DNA from: Bacteroidota bacterium
GTDB lineage: Bacteria > Bacteroidota > Bacteroidia > AKYH767-A > 2013-40CM-41-45
DNA length: 64,000 nucleotides
Assembly: GCA_016711505.1 (NCBI GenBank)
Contig: JADJSV010000003.1
Coordinates: forward strand, 1 to 64,000
Direction: 5' to 3'
The notes under the pieces were generated by a model. The model was not told the DNA's origin, did not search any database, and saw nothing but the letters and a program-made list of their open reading frames with translations. This document shows positions 1-8,491 of the stretch, one piece after another. The position numbers and the translations under genes were made by a program. The first letter of the stretch is position 1. Each line of letters opens with the position of its first letter.

Positions 1-1382
1 ATCATTCGGTTTTAATTTTGAATTCAGGAGATGTAACCAAGGTTTGCATTTAATGTGTATTCAAGAAGCAGCAAGTAATCGGGCATTACCAACTGTCTCA
101 TAGTTTTTTTCCCCACAGGAAATTTTGTGCAGATAAAGCATTCAATAAACTGACATTGGAAATGTCACGAAGTAGGGAATGTTAGGAAGTACAGAATAGA
201 GATCGTTGGAGTTATCTGATGGTATGGACTCGCACCAGTTGTGCCTGTTACAATGACTATGATGGGTCGGTATTGTTTCGCCTAGATGCGCAAAGGCAAA
301 AATGTTTCTGTTTTGATTATTAGTAGAAATGGTCTGACGATTTGTGATCCGGGCTTCAATTCTTGTAATGTTCACTGAAGATGAAACACGATTCAGATCC
401 CGAAGGTTAGCGTCATATGTGTTCTTGAAATATTGTGCTAAAAAAAGTGACGCATATCTTCGTACTGATCTGCTTTGATCTCCAAAGTAGAAGTTTGTAC
501 CACCTTCTACCTTTACTGTCTTCGCCTGAGTTTTATTTTGCGAAAAACTCCGGTCACCGTTAGCTTACCAAACTGTAATTGTGTTTTCAAACCGAATAAT
601 CCCTGTGATCCTTGAATTAACTGCGTTGGTAAAGTCAAAGTGATATTTCCGGCTTCTATCTTTTGATGATGTCATCTTCATAACGGTGTATTCGATCTTC
701 ATTTTATTTTCCGAGAAGTCGAATGTTGCTTCAGTATTGTAATTCGTTGTCAGTTTCATCTTATCACCGATGTTGGCAATAACATTCATCTGAATTTTTT
801 CTTTGAAGTCGAAAGTAGTTACAGTTCTTTGATCAAGTGGAATAGCAGGATTCTCGCTTTTGTTGATATTCACACCGAAACTTAATTCAGCATTTCCTTG
901 CGGACGAATATCAATTGTGTTTCCACCAAATATCCTGTCAAATACAACACTGTTAATTGTGATCTTCGGCGCGAATGCTTTTTTATTCAATTCATCTTCT
1001 TCGCCTGCACGTTGTTTCCAGTAGTCTTTTGTGGTCTTCTTAAATTCTTTTCTACAAATTCGTCAAAGTTAAATAGGATGGGTTACGATAAAAAGTTCGC
1101 CCATGTTTTCATTGATGTTATAGCGATTATTTTCCACATCATATTGAACATCAGTTTTGATATTCGAAGGGTCTTTCATGTACATTGGATTCGAACTCCC
1201 ATCGTCGGAGTAAGAATCAGCAATCCGGTCGCGGAAAGGATAGACTAGCGTGTCAGAATCAGCGGGAGCTATAGTGGATGCAAGTTCGTAATCGTAAGTG
1301 GCAGGTTTACTTGTACCCCAGATCATGGTTAGTACAGACAAGCGCTACCAATCCCGAAAATGACCTTCTTCAAACTTTTCAA
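1..1382 (-). CDS. sprA: SprA N-terminal part, partial and multiply frameshifted
   Basis: SprA is the giant outer-membrane translocon of T9SS and is needed for gliding. Fragments in shifting minus-strand frames read as one SprA N-terminus: YPFRDR and KDPSNIKTDVQYD (about 1120-1240), YLTFDEF (about 1060), FAPKITINSVVFDRIFGG (about 930-985), IEAGN and LIQGSQGLFGLKTQLQFG (about 560-655), NFYFGDQSRSVRRYASL (about 440-510), VNITRIEARITNRQ (about 330-375), then SDNSNDLY and GNARLLAASEYTLN toward the edge. At least eight single-base shifts are needed, near 1335, 1085, 1065, 1045, 690, 660, 545 and below 180. The start is uncertain; a TTG at 1380-1382 would open a hydrophobic N-terminus. The gene continues past the left edge. 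Identity is firm. Whether the breaks are real is doubtful, because residues between them look unmutated. Confidence 0.85.
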
Positions 1383-1495
1383 GGCGTATTAATTTAATGA
1401 ATGTTGTGTTTCAGCGTAGAGGTTGGGCTCGATACTTCAATCAATTTTAAACAGAGGGCTAAAAATAGTTTTTTTTACCCATTAAACGATAAAAA

Positions 1496-2071
1496 TTAAA
1501 GCGCTTTTAGTGCATTTCTGATCAAATCTTCAACATTTGAAGAAGGAGTAGTTTTGAGCAAAGAATCAAGCGTTTTTTCGACATTATTTTTGACGAAACC
1601 AAGTGTTACCAAAGCGGCCATTGCTTCGTTTTTCACCTTTAAATTGCTTAGTGTTGAAGGAATAATACCTTCTTTCATCAGCTTACTTTTAATTCCAGAA
1701 TTACCCGCAATGCAGTCTTTTCGCCCGATCCCTTTTATGCTTTTCAGCTTTGAGGAATTATCACTCAAAATACATTGCTCGATTTCCTGAACATTCATGC
1801 TCGATAACATCATCCGCGCTGTATTGCAACCAATTCCGGAGACCGTAATCAACAAGCGGAAAAGTCGTCTTTCTTCTTCGTCAAAGAAGCCGTATAACGT
1901 ATGTGCATCCTCAGTTATTTGAAGGTGCGTTAACAATCGAACATTCTCATTGTCACTGAGTTTCGAATATGTATTGAGTGAAATGTTAACGAAATATCCG
2001 ACGCCGGCGCATTGCACAACAATGAATGCCGGGTTCTTTTCAATCATTTTTCCTTCTAAGGAGGTGATCAT
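1496..2071 (-). CDS. ruvA: Holliday junction branch migration protein RuvA
   Basis: RuvA binds four-way junctions and loads the RuvB motor during recombination repair. The 191-residue length, the N-terminal OB-fold (MITSLEGK, VGYFVNISLNTY), the helix-hairpin-helix region (LITVSGIGCNTARMMLSS, then IKGIG) and the C-terminal UBA-like domain (AMAALVTLGF) fit the family. The second HhH reads oddly after IKGIGRK: residues DCIAGNSGI are not RuvA-like. Shifting frame by one base over about 1690-1720 gives KTALRVILELKSK, which is. An insertion and a nearby compensating deletion are therefore implied. The ATG at 2069-2071 is preceded by no obvious Shine-Dalgarno sequence. It lies just upstream of sprA on the same strand, 113 bp away. 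Confidence 0.93.
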   Translation of the reverse strand: MITSLEGKMIEKNPAFIVVQCAGVGYFVNISLNTYSKLSDNENVRLLTHLQITEDAHTLYGFFDEEERRLFRLLITVSGIGCNTARMMLSSMNVQEIEQCILSDNSSKLKSIKGIGRKDCIAGNSGIKSKLMKEGIIPSTLSNLKVKNEAMAALVTLGFVKNNVEKTLDSLLKTTPSSNVEDLIRNALKAL

Positions 2072-2354
2072 TCAGGGAATTTTTTCCGAAAGTAAGAAAA
2101 TTTGGGGCAAGAAATTCTGCGGCTGGACTTTTGTGTTGGGGTGTAGTTTGCAGGTTTGTGTTTGTGTTGGGTGTAGTCTGCTGGTTTGTGTTTGTGTTGG
2201 GTGAAGTGCTGCTGTTGTGTTTGTGTTGTGGGGTGAAGTCTGGGGGGGCCCCCCCCGGGGGCCCCCCCCCTGTGGGGTGGGTCCTGCTTTGTGTTGCGAA
2301 TGTTTTGTGTTGGGGGTAGTCTGCAGACTACCACACCAACCAACCTACACAAAC

Positions 2355-2643
2355 CTGCAATTCGTTTTTAACGACATAATGCTTTTCGGATTTCTTTTTC
2401 GTTTATTTTCCTGGCAAATTATTTCGTCATTTATGTGCGACCCTCCGGGGTCGTGGGTGTTTGGTCTATGTCATTTCTACAAATATGCGACCCCTTCAGG
2501 GTCGGCAGCCTGGAAGATTTTCGACAATTTGAAATTCGCAAATCACAATGTGCGGGGTAAAGTTTAAACACTATAGCTTTAGTATAGTTCGCAGCATAAT
2601 TTTTTTGTGTTGGGGTGTAGTCTGCAGACTGCACCCCAACACA
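2355..2643. repeat. Direct repeat copy 1 (~290 bp)
   Basis: This copy starts near CAATTCGTTTTTAACGACAT and runs through hairpins at 2437-2453 and 2487-2504 to the near-perfect palindrome around TCTGCAGA at 2606-2643. It matches copy 2 at an offset of 323-325 bp with scattered substitutions and small indels. The stretch 2560-2600 differs most. Confidence 0.9.
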
Positions 2644-2677
2644 ATTTGTAGTCTGCAGACTTCACTCTAACACAAAC

Positions 2678-2968
2678 CAGCAATTCGTTTTTAACGACAT
2701 AATGCTTTTCGGATTTCTTTTTCGTTTATTTTCCTGGCGAATTATTTCGTCATTTATGTGTGACCCCTCCGGGGTCGTGGGTGTTCGGTCTATGTCATTT
2801 CTACAAATATGCGACCCTTTCAGGGTCGGCAGCCTGGAAGATTTTCGACAATTTGAAATTCGCAAATCACAATGTGTTGGGGCGAAGTTTGCATTCCATT
2901 GCTTTAGTGTAGTTTGCAGTCTAATTTTTTTGTGTTGGGGTGTAGTCTGCAGACTACACCCCAACACA
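2678..2968. repeat. Direct repeat copy 2 (~290 bp)
   Basis: This is the second copy of the 2355-2643 unit. Hairpins GACCCCTCCGGGGTC (2762-2776) and GACCCTTTCAGGGTC (2813-2827) sit at the matching places. It ends in a perfect 46-bp palindrome at 2927-2972. Confidence 0.9.
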
Positions 2969-3050
2969 AAAAGAGTCTGCAGATTATAAAACACAAAATA
3001 GAGTCTGCAGATTATACAACACAAAATGGAGTCTGCAGATTATACATCAC

Positions 3051-3083
3051 AAAAAAAGGCTGCCCCTTTTGAGACAGCCTCTG
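3051..3083 (-). terminator. Terminator of maeB
   Basis: On the minus strand this reads AGGCTGTCTC, a short loop, then GGGGCAGCCT followed by seven T. It lies 20-50 bp past the maeB stop codon and is a typical intrinsic terminator. Confidence 0.85.
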
Positions 3084-3103
3084 ATATATTTTCTGCTAAC
3101 TCA

Positions 3104-5374
3104 TCACGAATTCTTCCTCGACTGCGCGTCAACAACAGCAATCGTCACCATGTTCACGATCTCACGAACAGAACTTCCTAATTGAAGTACGTGAACAGGT
3201 TTTTTCATTCCTAAAAGTATTGGTCCGATTGCTTCGGCAGCGCCCATTTCCTGTGAAAGTTTGTATGCTATGTTTCCTGATTCAAGATTCGGGAAGATCA
3301 GAACATTTGCACCTTCATTTGCAAATTCGCAGAATGGAAAATTGTCGGAAAGGAGGGAAGGGTTCAATGCAAAATTTGCCTGCAATTCTCCATCGACCAT
3401 CATGCCCGGATATTTCTGATGAAGGATGGCAACGGCATCTCTCACTTTTTGTGCAGATGCTTCACTCGATGAACCGAAGTTCGAAAAAGAAAGTAAAGCT
3501 ATGCGTGGTTTGATATTGAATTGCTGTACTGCCCATGCGGTAAGTACAGTAATTTCTGCAAGATCTTCTGCTGTTGGATTTACATTCACAGTGGTATCGG
3601 CAAAAAAGATAGGGCCTTTTTTAGTGACCATGATATACATTCCTGCAACTTTCTTCACTGATTCCTGTGTTCCTATGATCTGCAATGCGGGACGAATCGT
3701 GTCACCGTATTTTCTTGTCAGACCGGAGATCATAGCATCTGCTTCACCAACATCCACCATCATGGCGCCGTAATAATTACGTTCGTTCATGATCTTCTTC
3801 GCTTCGTACAATGTCAGTCCGCGACGCTTGCGTTTCAGGAATAGTAATTCACCGAAATGATTTCTCTTTTCATCTTCTACACGCGGATCGATGATCGGTG
3901 TATCACCCAGATCAAGATTATTTTCTTCGATCAACCTGCGGATCTTCTCTTTGTTACCAAGCAAAATAGGTTTTGCAATTCCTTCATCGCGCACGATCTG
4001 TGCAGCTTTCAGAATTTTATAGGTATCAGCTTCCGTAAATACAATTCGTTGAGGATGTTGCTTTGCTTTGCTTGTAACTACACGAATAAGTTTGTTATCT
4101 AACCCTAATCGTTTGCGCAATTCATCGCTGTAATTATTCCAGTTAGTGATCGGTGCCTGAGCTACTCCTGATTCCATTGCAGCTTTTGCAACGGCAGGTG
4201 CAACAGTTGTGATCAATCGTGGATCCAGTGGTTTTGGAATAATGTAATCAGTTCCGAAGGTGATGTTCTTTGCATTATATGCAAGATTCACAATTTCAGG
4301 AACAGGTTCTTTTGCGAGTTCTGCAATTGCACGAACTGCGGCAAGCTTCATCGCTTCATTGATCTGTGTTGCACGCACATCAAGTGCTCCACGGAAAATA
4401 AAAGGAAATCCTAAAACATTATTTACCTGATTAGGAAAATCAGAACGTCCTGTGGCTATGATAATATCTTCACGCGAATCCCGGGCTTCATTATAAGTGA
4501 TCTCCGGATCAGGATTTGCTAATGCAAATACGATCGCTTTTTTTGCCATCGACTGTACCATTTCTTTTGATACAATATTTCCTTTTGAAAGACCAAGAAA
4601 AACATCTGCACCTTTCATTGCTTCATCAAGTGTATGCAGATCGCGTTTAGTGGCAAATATTTTTTTGTTCTCATCAAGATCAGCTCTGTCTGCACGGATC
4701 ACACCAGTACTGTCAAGCATGACAATATTTTCCTGTTTAGCACCAAGCGATATGTATAATTTTGCACATGAGATAGCAGACGCTCCGGCACCACTGACAA
4801 CAATAAGAACTTCATCAATTTTTTTTCTTGCCAGTTCAAGTGCATTTAGTAATGCAGCAGCAGAAATGATGGCTGTTCCATGCTGATCATCGTGCATGAT
4901 AGGAATTTTCAATTCGTTCTTAAGACGTTTTTCGATCTCAAAACATTCCGGAGCCTTTATATCTTCTAAATTGATTCCGCCGAATGTTGGCGAAATTGCT
5001 TTAACTGTTGCAACAAATTTGTCTACGTCAGTTTCATTCACTTCAATATCGAATACATCAATGTCAGCAAAGATCTTGAACAGAAGTCCTTTTCCTTCCA
5101 TGACCGGTTTTGATGCTTCGGGACCGATATTGCCGAGGCCAAGTACAGCAGTTCCATTACTGATCACTGCCACCAGATTTCCTTTGGCTGTGTATTTATA
5201 TACATCATCGATGTTTGCTGCAATTGCCAGACAAGGATCTGCGACTCCCGGAGAATAAGCTAAAGAAAGATCTCTTTGTGAACTGTATGGCTTAGAGGGA
5301 ATGACTTCAATTTTACCCGGACGCCCTTGTGAATGATAATCGAGTGCTTCCTGGTTAAGATTTTTTTTGCTCAT
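3104..5374 (-). CDS. maeB: NADP-dependent malic enzyme with phosphotransacetylase-like C-terminus
   Basis: MaeB decarboxylates malate to pyruvate and yields NADPH in the cytoplasm. At 756 residues this is the long bacterial form. Residues 1-430 are the malic enzyme part, with the tyrosine-containing SLAYSPGVADPC near residue 40, the metal and substrate region IPIMHDDQHGTAI near residue 160, and a Rossmann segment VVSGAGASAISCAKL near 195. Residues ~430-756 are the phosphate acetyltransferase-like domain (RIVFTEAD at its start, YGAMMVDVGEADAMISGLT, GPILLGMKKPVHVLQLGSSV near the end). In related enzymes that domain is regulatory and senses acetyl-CoA. The gene is intact. It is separated from ruvA by the repeat block and has its own terminator. 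Confidence 0.96.
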   Translation of the reverse strand: MSKKNLNQEALDYHSQGRPGKIEVIPSKPYSSQRDLSLAYSPGVADPCLAIAANIDDVYKYTAKGNLVAVISNGTAVLGLGNIGPEASKPVMEGKGLLFKIFADIDVFDIEVNETDVDKFVATVKAISPTFGGINLEDIKAPECFEIEKRLKNELKIPIMHDDQHGTAIISAAALLNALELARKKIDEVLIVVSGAGASAISCAKLYISLGAKQENIVMLDSTGVIRADRADLDENKKIFATKRDLHTLDEAMKGADVFLGLSKGNIVSKEMVQSMAKKAIVFALANPDPEITYNEARDSREDIIIATGRSDFPNQVNNVLGFPFIFRGALDVRATQINEAMKLAAVRAIAELAKEPVPEIVNLAYNAKNITFGTDYIIPKPLDPRLITTVAPAVAKAAMESGVAQAPITNWNNYSDELRKRLGLDNKLIRVVTSKAKQHPQRIVFTEADTYKILKAAQIVRDEGIAKPILLGNKEKIRRLIEENNLDLGDTPIIDPRVEDEKRNHFGELLFLKRKRRGLTLYEAKKIMNERNYYGAMMVDVGEADAMISGLTRKYGDTIRPALQIIGTQESVKKVAGMYIMVTKKGPIFFADTTVNVNPTAEDLAEITVLTAWAVQQFNIKPRIALLSFSNFGSSSEASAQKVRDAVAILHQKYPGMMVDGELQANFALNPSLLSDNFPFCEFANEGANVLIFPNLESGNIAYKLSQEMGAAEAIGPILLGMKKPVHVLQLGSSVREIVNMVTIAVVDAQSRKNS

Positions 5375-5410
5375 TATTTTTTTGGGAGAACTTATTTTTG
5401 AATTAAGACT

Positions 5411-5439
5411 AAAAAAGCACCTGAGGTTTCAGGTGCTTC
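5411..5439 (-). terminator. Terminator downstream of the T9SS protein gene
   Basis: On the minus strand a GC-containing stem AGCACCTGA / TCAGGTGCT with a short loop is followed by six T. It lies ~50 bp past the stop codon of the gene at 5485-6195 and ~40 bp before the maeB start, so it separates the two transcripts. Confidence 0.85.
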
Positions 5440-5484
5440 AAAGATTCAGTTATTTTTTTATAAAAGGCAAACTAATTTACCTCA

Positions 5485-6195
5485 TTAATGATGTGCTACA
5501 ACTAATTTTTTAGTTGATACCGATTTGCCATCATTGATCAAAGAGTAAACATATACTCCTGAAGAAAGTTCTGATGTAGAAAGTAGTACAGTAGCCTGCG
5601 TATTTGTAAGGCGATATTCTTTTACAACTGTTCCCAGCATATTATACACGACAAGTTTTCCGTTCTTTAATGCAGGTACAGAATAATTAATATTCGCAAA
5701 AGAATTTGCCGGATTAGGAATTGCAGTTGATAAAGATCCTTTTGATACTTCATTGACGCCTGCTGTAAGTACATCGAATGTAATAGATGCTGAGGCTTGA
5801 TCAGTTGGATTGTTCTGGTCAAAAAACGTGTAGGTAATTGTACTCAAACCTGCTACTCCATTTGGATAAATGTAACTATGGAAGCTATTCATATCGGTTG
5901 AACGGCCAGCTACGATCAATGGGTCAGGAGAATTACATACAGTTGTATCATAACACAATGCCCAGCAATAATATGTCTGATGTGCAGGGTTCAATAAACT
6001 ACGATCACAATTGATCAATACGAACAAGTCATTATTGTTGCTATTTTCAACTTCAAGATGTGCTTCAAGTCTGACATCAGTAGTCAATCCTTGAATCTGA
6101 AACTCTCCAGCCGGGATTCCCAGACTCTGAGCATTTGCCCATGAAGCACTGAATATTAAGCAGACAACTAATAGAATTCTAGTAAATTTTTGCAT
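5485..6195 (-). CDS. Small secreted protein with T9SS type A sorting domain
   Basis: The protein has 236 residues. Residues 1-22 are a Sec signal peptide ending ANAQS. Residues 23-145 match no family I recognise; they include two cysteine-containing stretches (LINCDRSLLN, YYCWALCYDTTVCNS) that could form disulfides. Residues ~150-236 are a T9SS type A sorting domain: IPNPANSFANINY, VYNMLGTVVKEY and SSGVYVYSLINDG, ending in KKLVVAHH. Such proteins cross the outer membrane through SprA and are released or anchored at the surface. The gene has a consensus promoter and its own terminator, so it is probably monocistronic. The function of the middle part is unknown. Confidence 0.9.
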   Translation of the reverse strand: MQKFTRILLVVCLIFSASWANAQSLGIPAGEFQIQGLTTDVRLEAHLEVENSNNNDLFVLINCDRSLLNPAHQTYYCWALCYDTTVCNSPDPLIVAGRSTDMNSFHSYIYPNGVAGLSTITYTFFDQNNPTDQASASITFDVLTAGVNEVSKGSLSTAIPNPANSFANINYSVPALKNGKLVVYNMLGTVVKEYRLTNTQATVLLSTSELSSGVYVYSLINDGKSVSTKKLVVAHH

Positions 6196-6214
6196 TTTCT
6201 TCGTATTTGAATTA

Positions 6215-6244
6215 CAAATATAATGATAAATGAATTCCCTACAA
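6215..6244 (-). promoter_or_regulatory. Bacteroidota-type promoter for the T9SS protein gene
   Basis: On the minus strand TTG (6242-6244) is followed after exactly 19 bases by TATATTTG (6215-6222), matching the Bacteroidota -33/-7 consensus TTG-N19-TAnnTTTG. The start codon is at 6195, giving a leader of roughly 10-15 bases. Confidence 0.8.
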
Positions 6245-6532
6245 CAGTAATTTGAAACAACTGAATCACAAGTTGCTGCGTTTAAAAAGAAATACCTGAT
6301 TTATCACTATAATGTAATTTTTTTATTTACGGATAGGGAATTGAGTTTTTCAGGAAAATGGATAAATCTGTAAATATTTGGATAAAATCAATTTTTGAAG
6401 TATTTCAAATATGAAGATATGTTAAAGTAGTTAGTCAGGCTCTTCTTTATTTAAAAGTGCCTTGTAAATATGTTAATTTTTGCCTTATTTGCATGGTAAT
6501 TCTCCTGAACAAATTACATTATCAAACAAACC
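6245..6532. other. Divergent intergenic region, AT-rich
   Basis: This is the upstream region shared by the minus-strand gene ending its promoter at 6244 and the plus-strand gene at 6533. It is AT-rich with no gene or clear repeat. A weak -7-like TTAATTTTTG lies near 6474, but no well-spaced TTG was found, so no plus-strand promoter is called. Confidence 0.5.
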
Positions 6533-8410
6533 ATGAAAAAAATTACTCTAATTCTTGCCATAGTAATGGCCGGCTCTTCTGCATTTGCGCAATCACAGCG
6601 TTTAGTGTTATTTGAAGAGTTCACTCAAGCATCTTGCCCACCATGCGCAACAACAAATCCGGGCTTGAATGCAATGTTGGATGCACATCCTTCAGAAGTT
6701 GTATCTATTAAATATCAAACTGACTGGCCAGGAAATGATGTTATGAATGTTCATAATCCATCGGAAGTCCAGACTCGTGTTTCTTATTACGGTGTAACAG
6801 GTGTTCCTGATGGTGAAATGGATGGTGGATTAGGTTTTTCCGGTCAACCAATCACGATGACTTATGCTGATGTTGCTAATCGTTATTCTGAAACATCACC
6901 TTTAACAATCGATGTTCAGTTTACTTTATCGCCAGGTCAAGACAGTATCTACGGTTATGCTATGATCCGTTGTACAGAAGGATTTACAGGCGGCTTGAAT
7001 AAAGCGCATATGGTAGTTATCGAAAGAAATATCTATTTCACAAATTCCAATCCTCCTGGAAACAATGGTGAACGCGAGTTTGAAGGTGTAATGAAAAAAA
7101 TGCTTCCATCTGATCAAGGTACAACTGTTCCTACAACTTGGGCAGTAGGTGATTCATTAGAATTAAATTATGCCTGGAAACTTGCAAACGTTTATGATAT
7201 CAAACAATTGGCTTTAGTTGTATTTGTACAGAACAACACGACTAAAGAAGTATACCAGGCTGGTTATATGAGACCTAATATCGCTAACAATGCAGGTATT
7301 GCTGATATTTCCGGAATCAATGCAGTTTCATGTGATCCGAATATAACTCCGACAGTTATGCTTCACAATTTTGCAAACACTGCTTTAACTTCAGTTGATA
7401 TCAACTATTATTTAGATACAAATACTCCGGCTGTGTATAACTGGACGGGTTCTCTTGCAGTTGATGCTGAAGTAGCTGTTCCGTTGCCAACGATTACAGC
7501 AGGAACCGGAACTCATGTGTTTTATGCTACAACAGAAAATCCAAATGCAAGTGTTGATGAGGATTTGAATAATGATGATGCTAATACTAATGTTACTGTT
7601 TACATTTCAAATGTGACAACACCGGTAGCGGCTGATTTTGTTGCTGCGTCTTTCCCTCCTGCAGGTTTTGCAATAGATAATACGGATGGTGATGCTTATC
7701 AATGGATCCGTTCTATTTATGGTCACAATGGTGCAGGAAGTGCTAAAATGAGATTCTTCAGCGCAAATGATGGAACAATTGATGATCTATATGCTCCGAA
7801 AATGGATTTCTCAAATTCAATATTGGGTGCTCAGTTAACTTTTGAGGTTGCTCATGCTCAGTACAATTCATCTTATATCGATAGAATTCAAGTGAATGTT
7901 TCTTCAGATTGCGGAGTTAACTGGACTACTGTTTATGACAAACAAGGTGCAGCTCTTGCAACTACTACTGCAACTACTTCGGAATATAATCAGCCATCAG
8001 CCGCACATTGGAGACTTGAAACAGTTTCATTGGATCAATTTGTTGGCTCATCGGAGTTGCTTGTTCAATTCAGAGGTATCAGCGGTTTTGGTAACAATGC
8101 TTATTTAGATAATATCAATATTTCTGATGGTACTGTATCTGTTCCTGTTACACTTTTTAATTCAGGTGTTGAGCTTTATCCAAATCCTGCCAGAAATGAA
8201 GCATATTTAAATGCAAATCTTGCTAAGGCTTCGGATTTAAAAGTAACATTGTTGAACTCACTAGGTGCAATTGCTAAAACATACACTTTTGACGGAGTAA
8301 CTAATCAGATCCTTAAACTAGATCTTACAGGTCTTGCTAAAGGTTCTTATATAGTAAATGTTACAAGTGGTGAAGATGTTTTCAATACCCGCTTGAACAT
8401 TACTGAATAA
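6533..8410 (+). CDS. Omp28-like thioredoxin-fold protein with T9SS sorting domain
   Basis: The protein has 625 residues with a signal peptide (1-20, ending AFAQS). Residues ~23-260 resemble the Omp28 family, a thioredoxin-like outer-membrane or surface group. The start LFEEFTQASCPPCATTNPG carries a CPPC redox motif, and the cis-Pro region GVTGVPDGEMDGG follows. The middle (270-530) is beta-rich: an adhesin-like stretch, then a MAM/jelly-roll-like segment (APKMDFSNS...AYLDNINIS). The last ~80 residues are a T9SS type A sorting domain (YPNPARNEAYLNANLA, GSYIVNVTSGED). It is likely exported to the surface by T9SS. It heads a group with two further thiol proteins and is followed by a terminator. 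Confidence 0.88.
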   Translation: MKKITLILAIVMAGSSAFAQSQRLVLFEEFTQASCPPCATTNPGLNAMLDAHPSEVVSIKYQTDWPGNDVMNVHNPSEVQTRVSYYGVTGVPDGEMDGGLGFSGQPITMTYADVANRYSETSPLTIDVQFTLSPGQDSIYGYAMIRCTEGFTGGLNKAHMVVIERNIYFTNSNPPGNNGEREFEGVMKKMLPSDQGTTVPTTWAVGDSLELNYAWKLANVYDIKQLALVVFVQNNTTKEVYQAGYMRPNIANNAGIADISGINAVSCDPNITPTVMLHNFANTALTSVDINYYLDTNTPAVYNWTGSLAVDAEVAVPLPTITAGTGTHVFYATTENPNASVDEDLNNDDANTNVTVYISNVTTPVAADFVAASFPPAGFAIDNTDGDAYQWIRSIYGHNGAGSAKMRFFSANDGTIDDLYAPKMDFSNSILGAQLTFEVAHAQYNSSYIDRIQVNVSSDCGVNWTTVYDKQGAALATTTATTSEYNQPSAAHWRLETVSLDQFVGSSELLVQFRGISGFGNNAYLDNINISDGTVSVPVTLFNSGVELYPNPARNEAYLNANLAKASDLKVTLLNSLGAIAKTYTFDGVTNQILKLDLTGLAKGSYIVNVTSGEDVFNTRLNITE

Positions 8411-8434
8411 TATTGATATTTGTATAAATGTATT

Positions 8435-8466
8435 AAAAGGGACTTATTTATTTAGGTCCCTTTTTT
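8435..8466 (+). terminator. Intrinsic terminator
   Basis: The stem AAAGGGAC / GTCCCTTT with an A/T loop runs directly into six T. It lies ~25 bp after the Omp28/T9SS gene. Confidence 0.85.
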
Positions 8467-8491
8467 ATTGCTAAAAATCCTATATTTGACT

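Larger units (their letters stand above)
2103..3050. repeat. Repeat block between maeB and ruvA
   Basis: There is no credible gene in these ~950 bp. From 2130 to 2335 lie imperfect repeats of TGTTGGGTGTAGTCTGC interrupted by a pure G/C tract (2242-2270). Two ~290-bp direct copies follow (2355-2643 and 2678-2968). Each carries two short hairpins (GACCC...GGGTC type) and ends in a GTGTTGGGGTGTAGTCTGCA palindrome. Three 28-bp tandem units beginning GAGTCTGCAGAT start at 2973, 3001 and 3029. The 12-bp palindrome AGTCTGCAGACT occurs near 2320, 2620, 2650 and 2945. Open frames inside are by-products of the repeats. Confidence 0.9.

Noticed and set aside
1..1382. sprA as a true pseudogene
   Set aside because: Amino acids between the shifts are conserved and T9SS cargo genes are present, so sequence error is more likely; this is not proven.
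2131..2989. Open reading frames in the maeB-ruvA repeat block
   Set aside because: They consist of translated repeats (runs of Cys, Val, Gly or Pro) present in several frames of both strands.
8481..8488. TATATTTG as promoter of the tlpA-like gene
   Set aside because: It is an exact -7 box, but no TTG is found near 19 bases upstream and it lies only three bases before the ATG.
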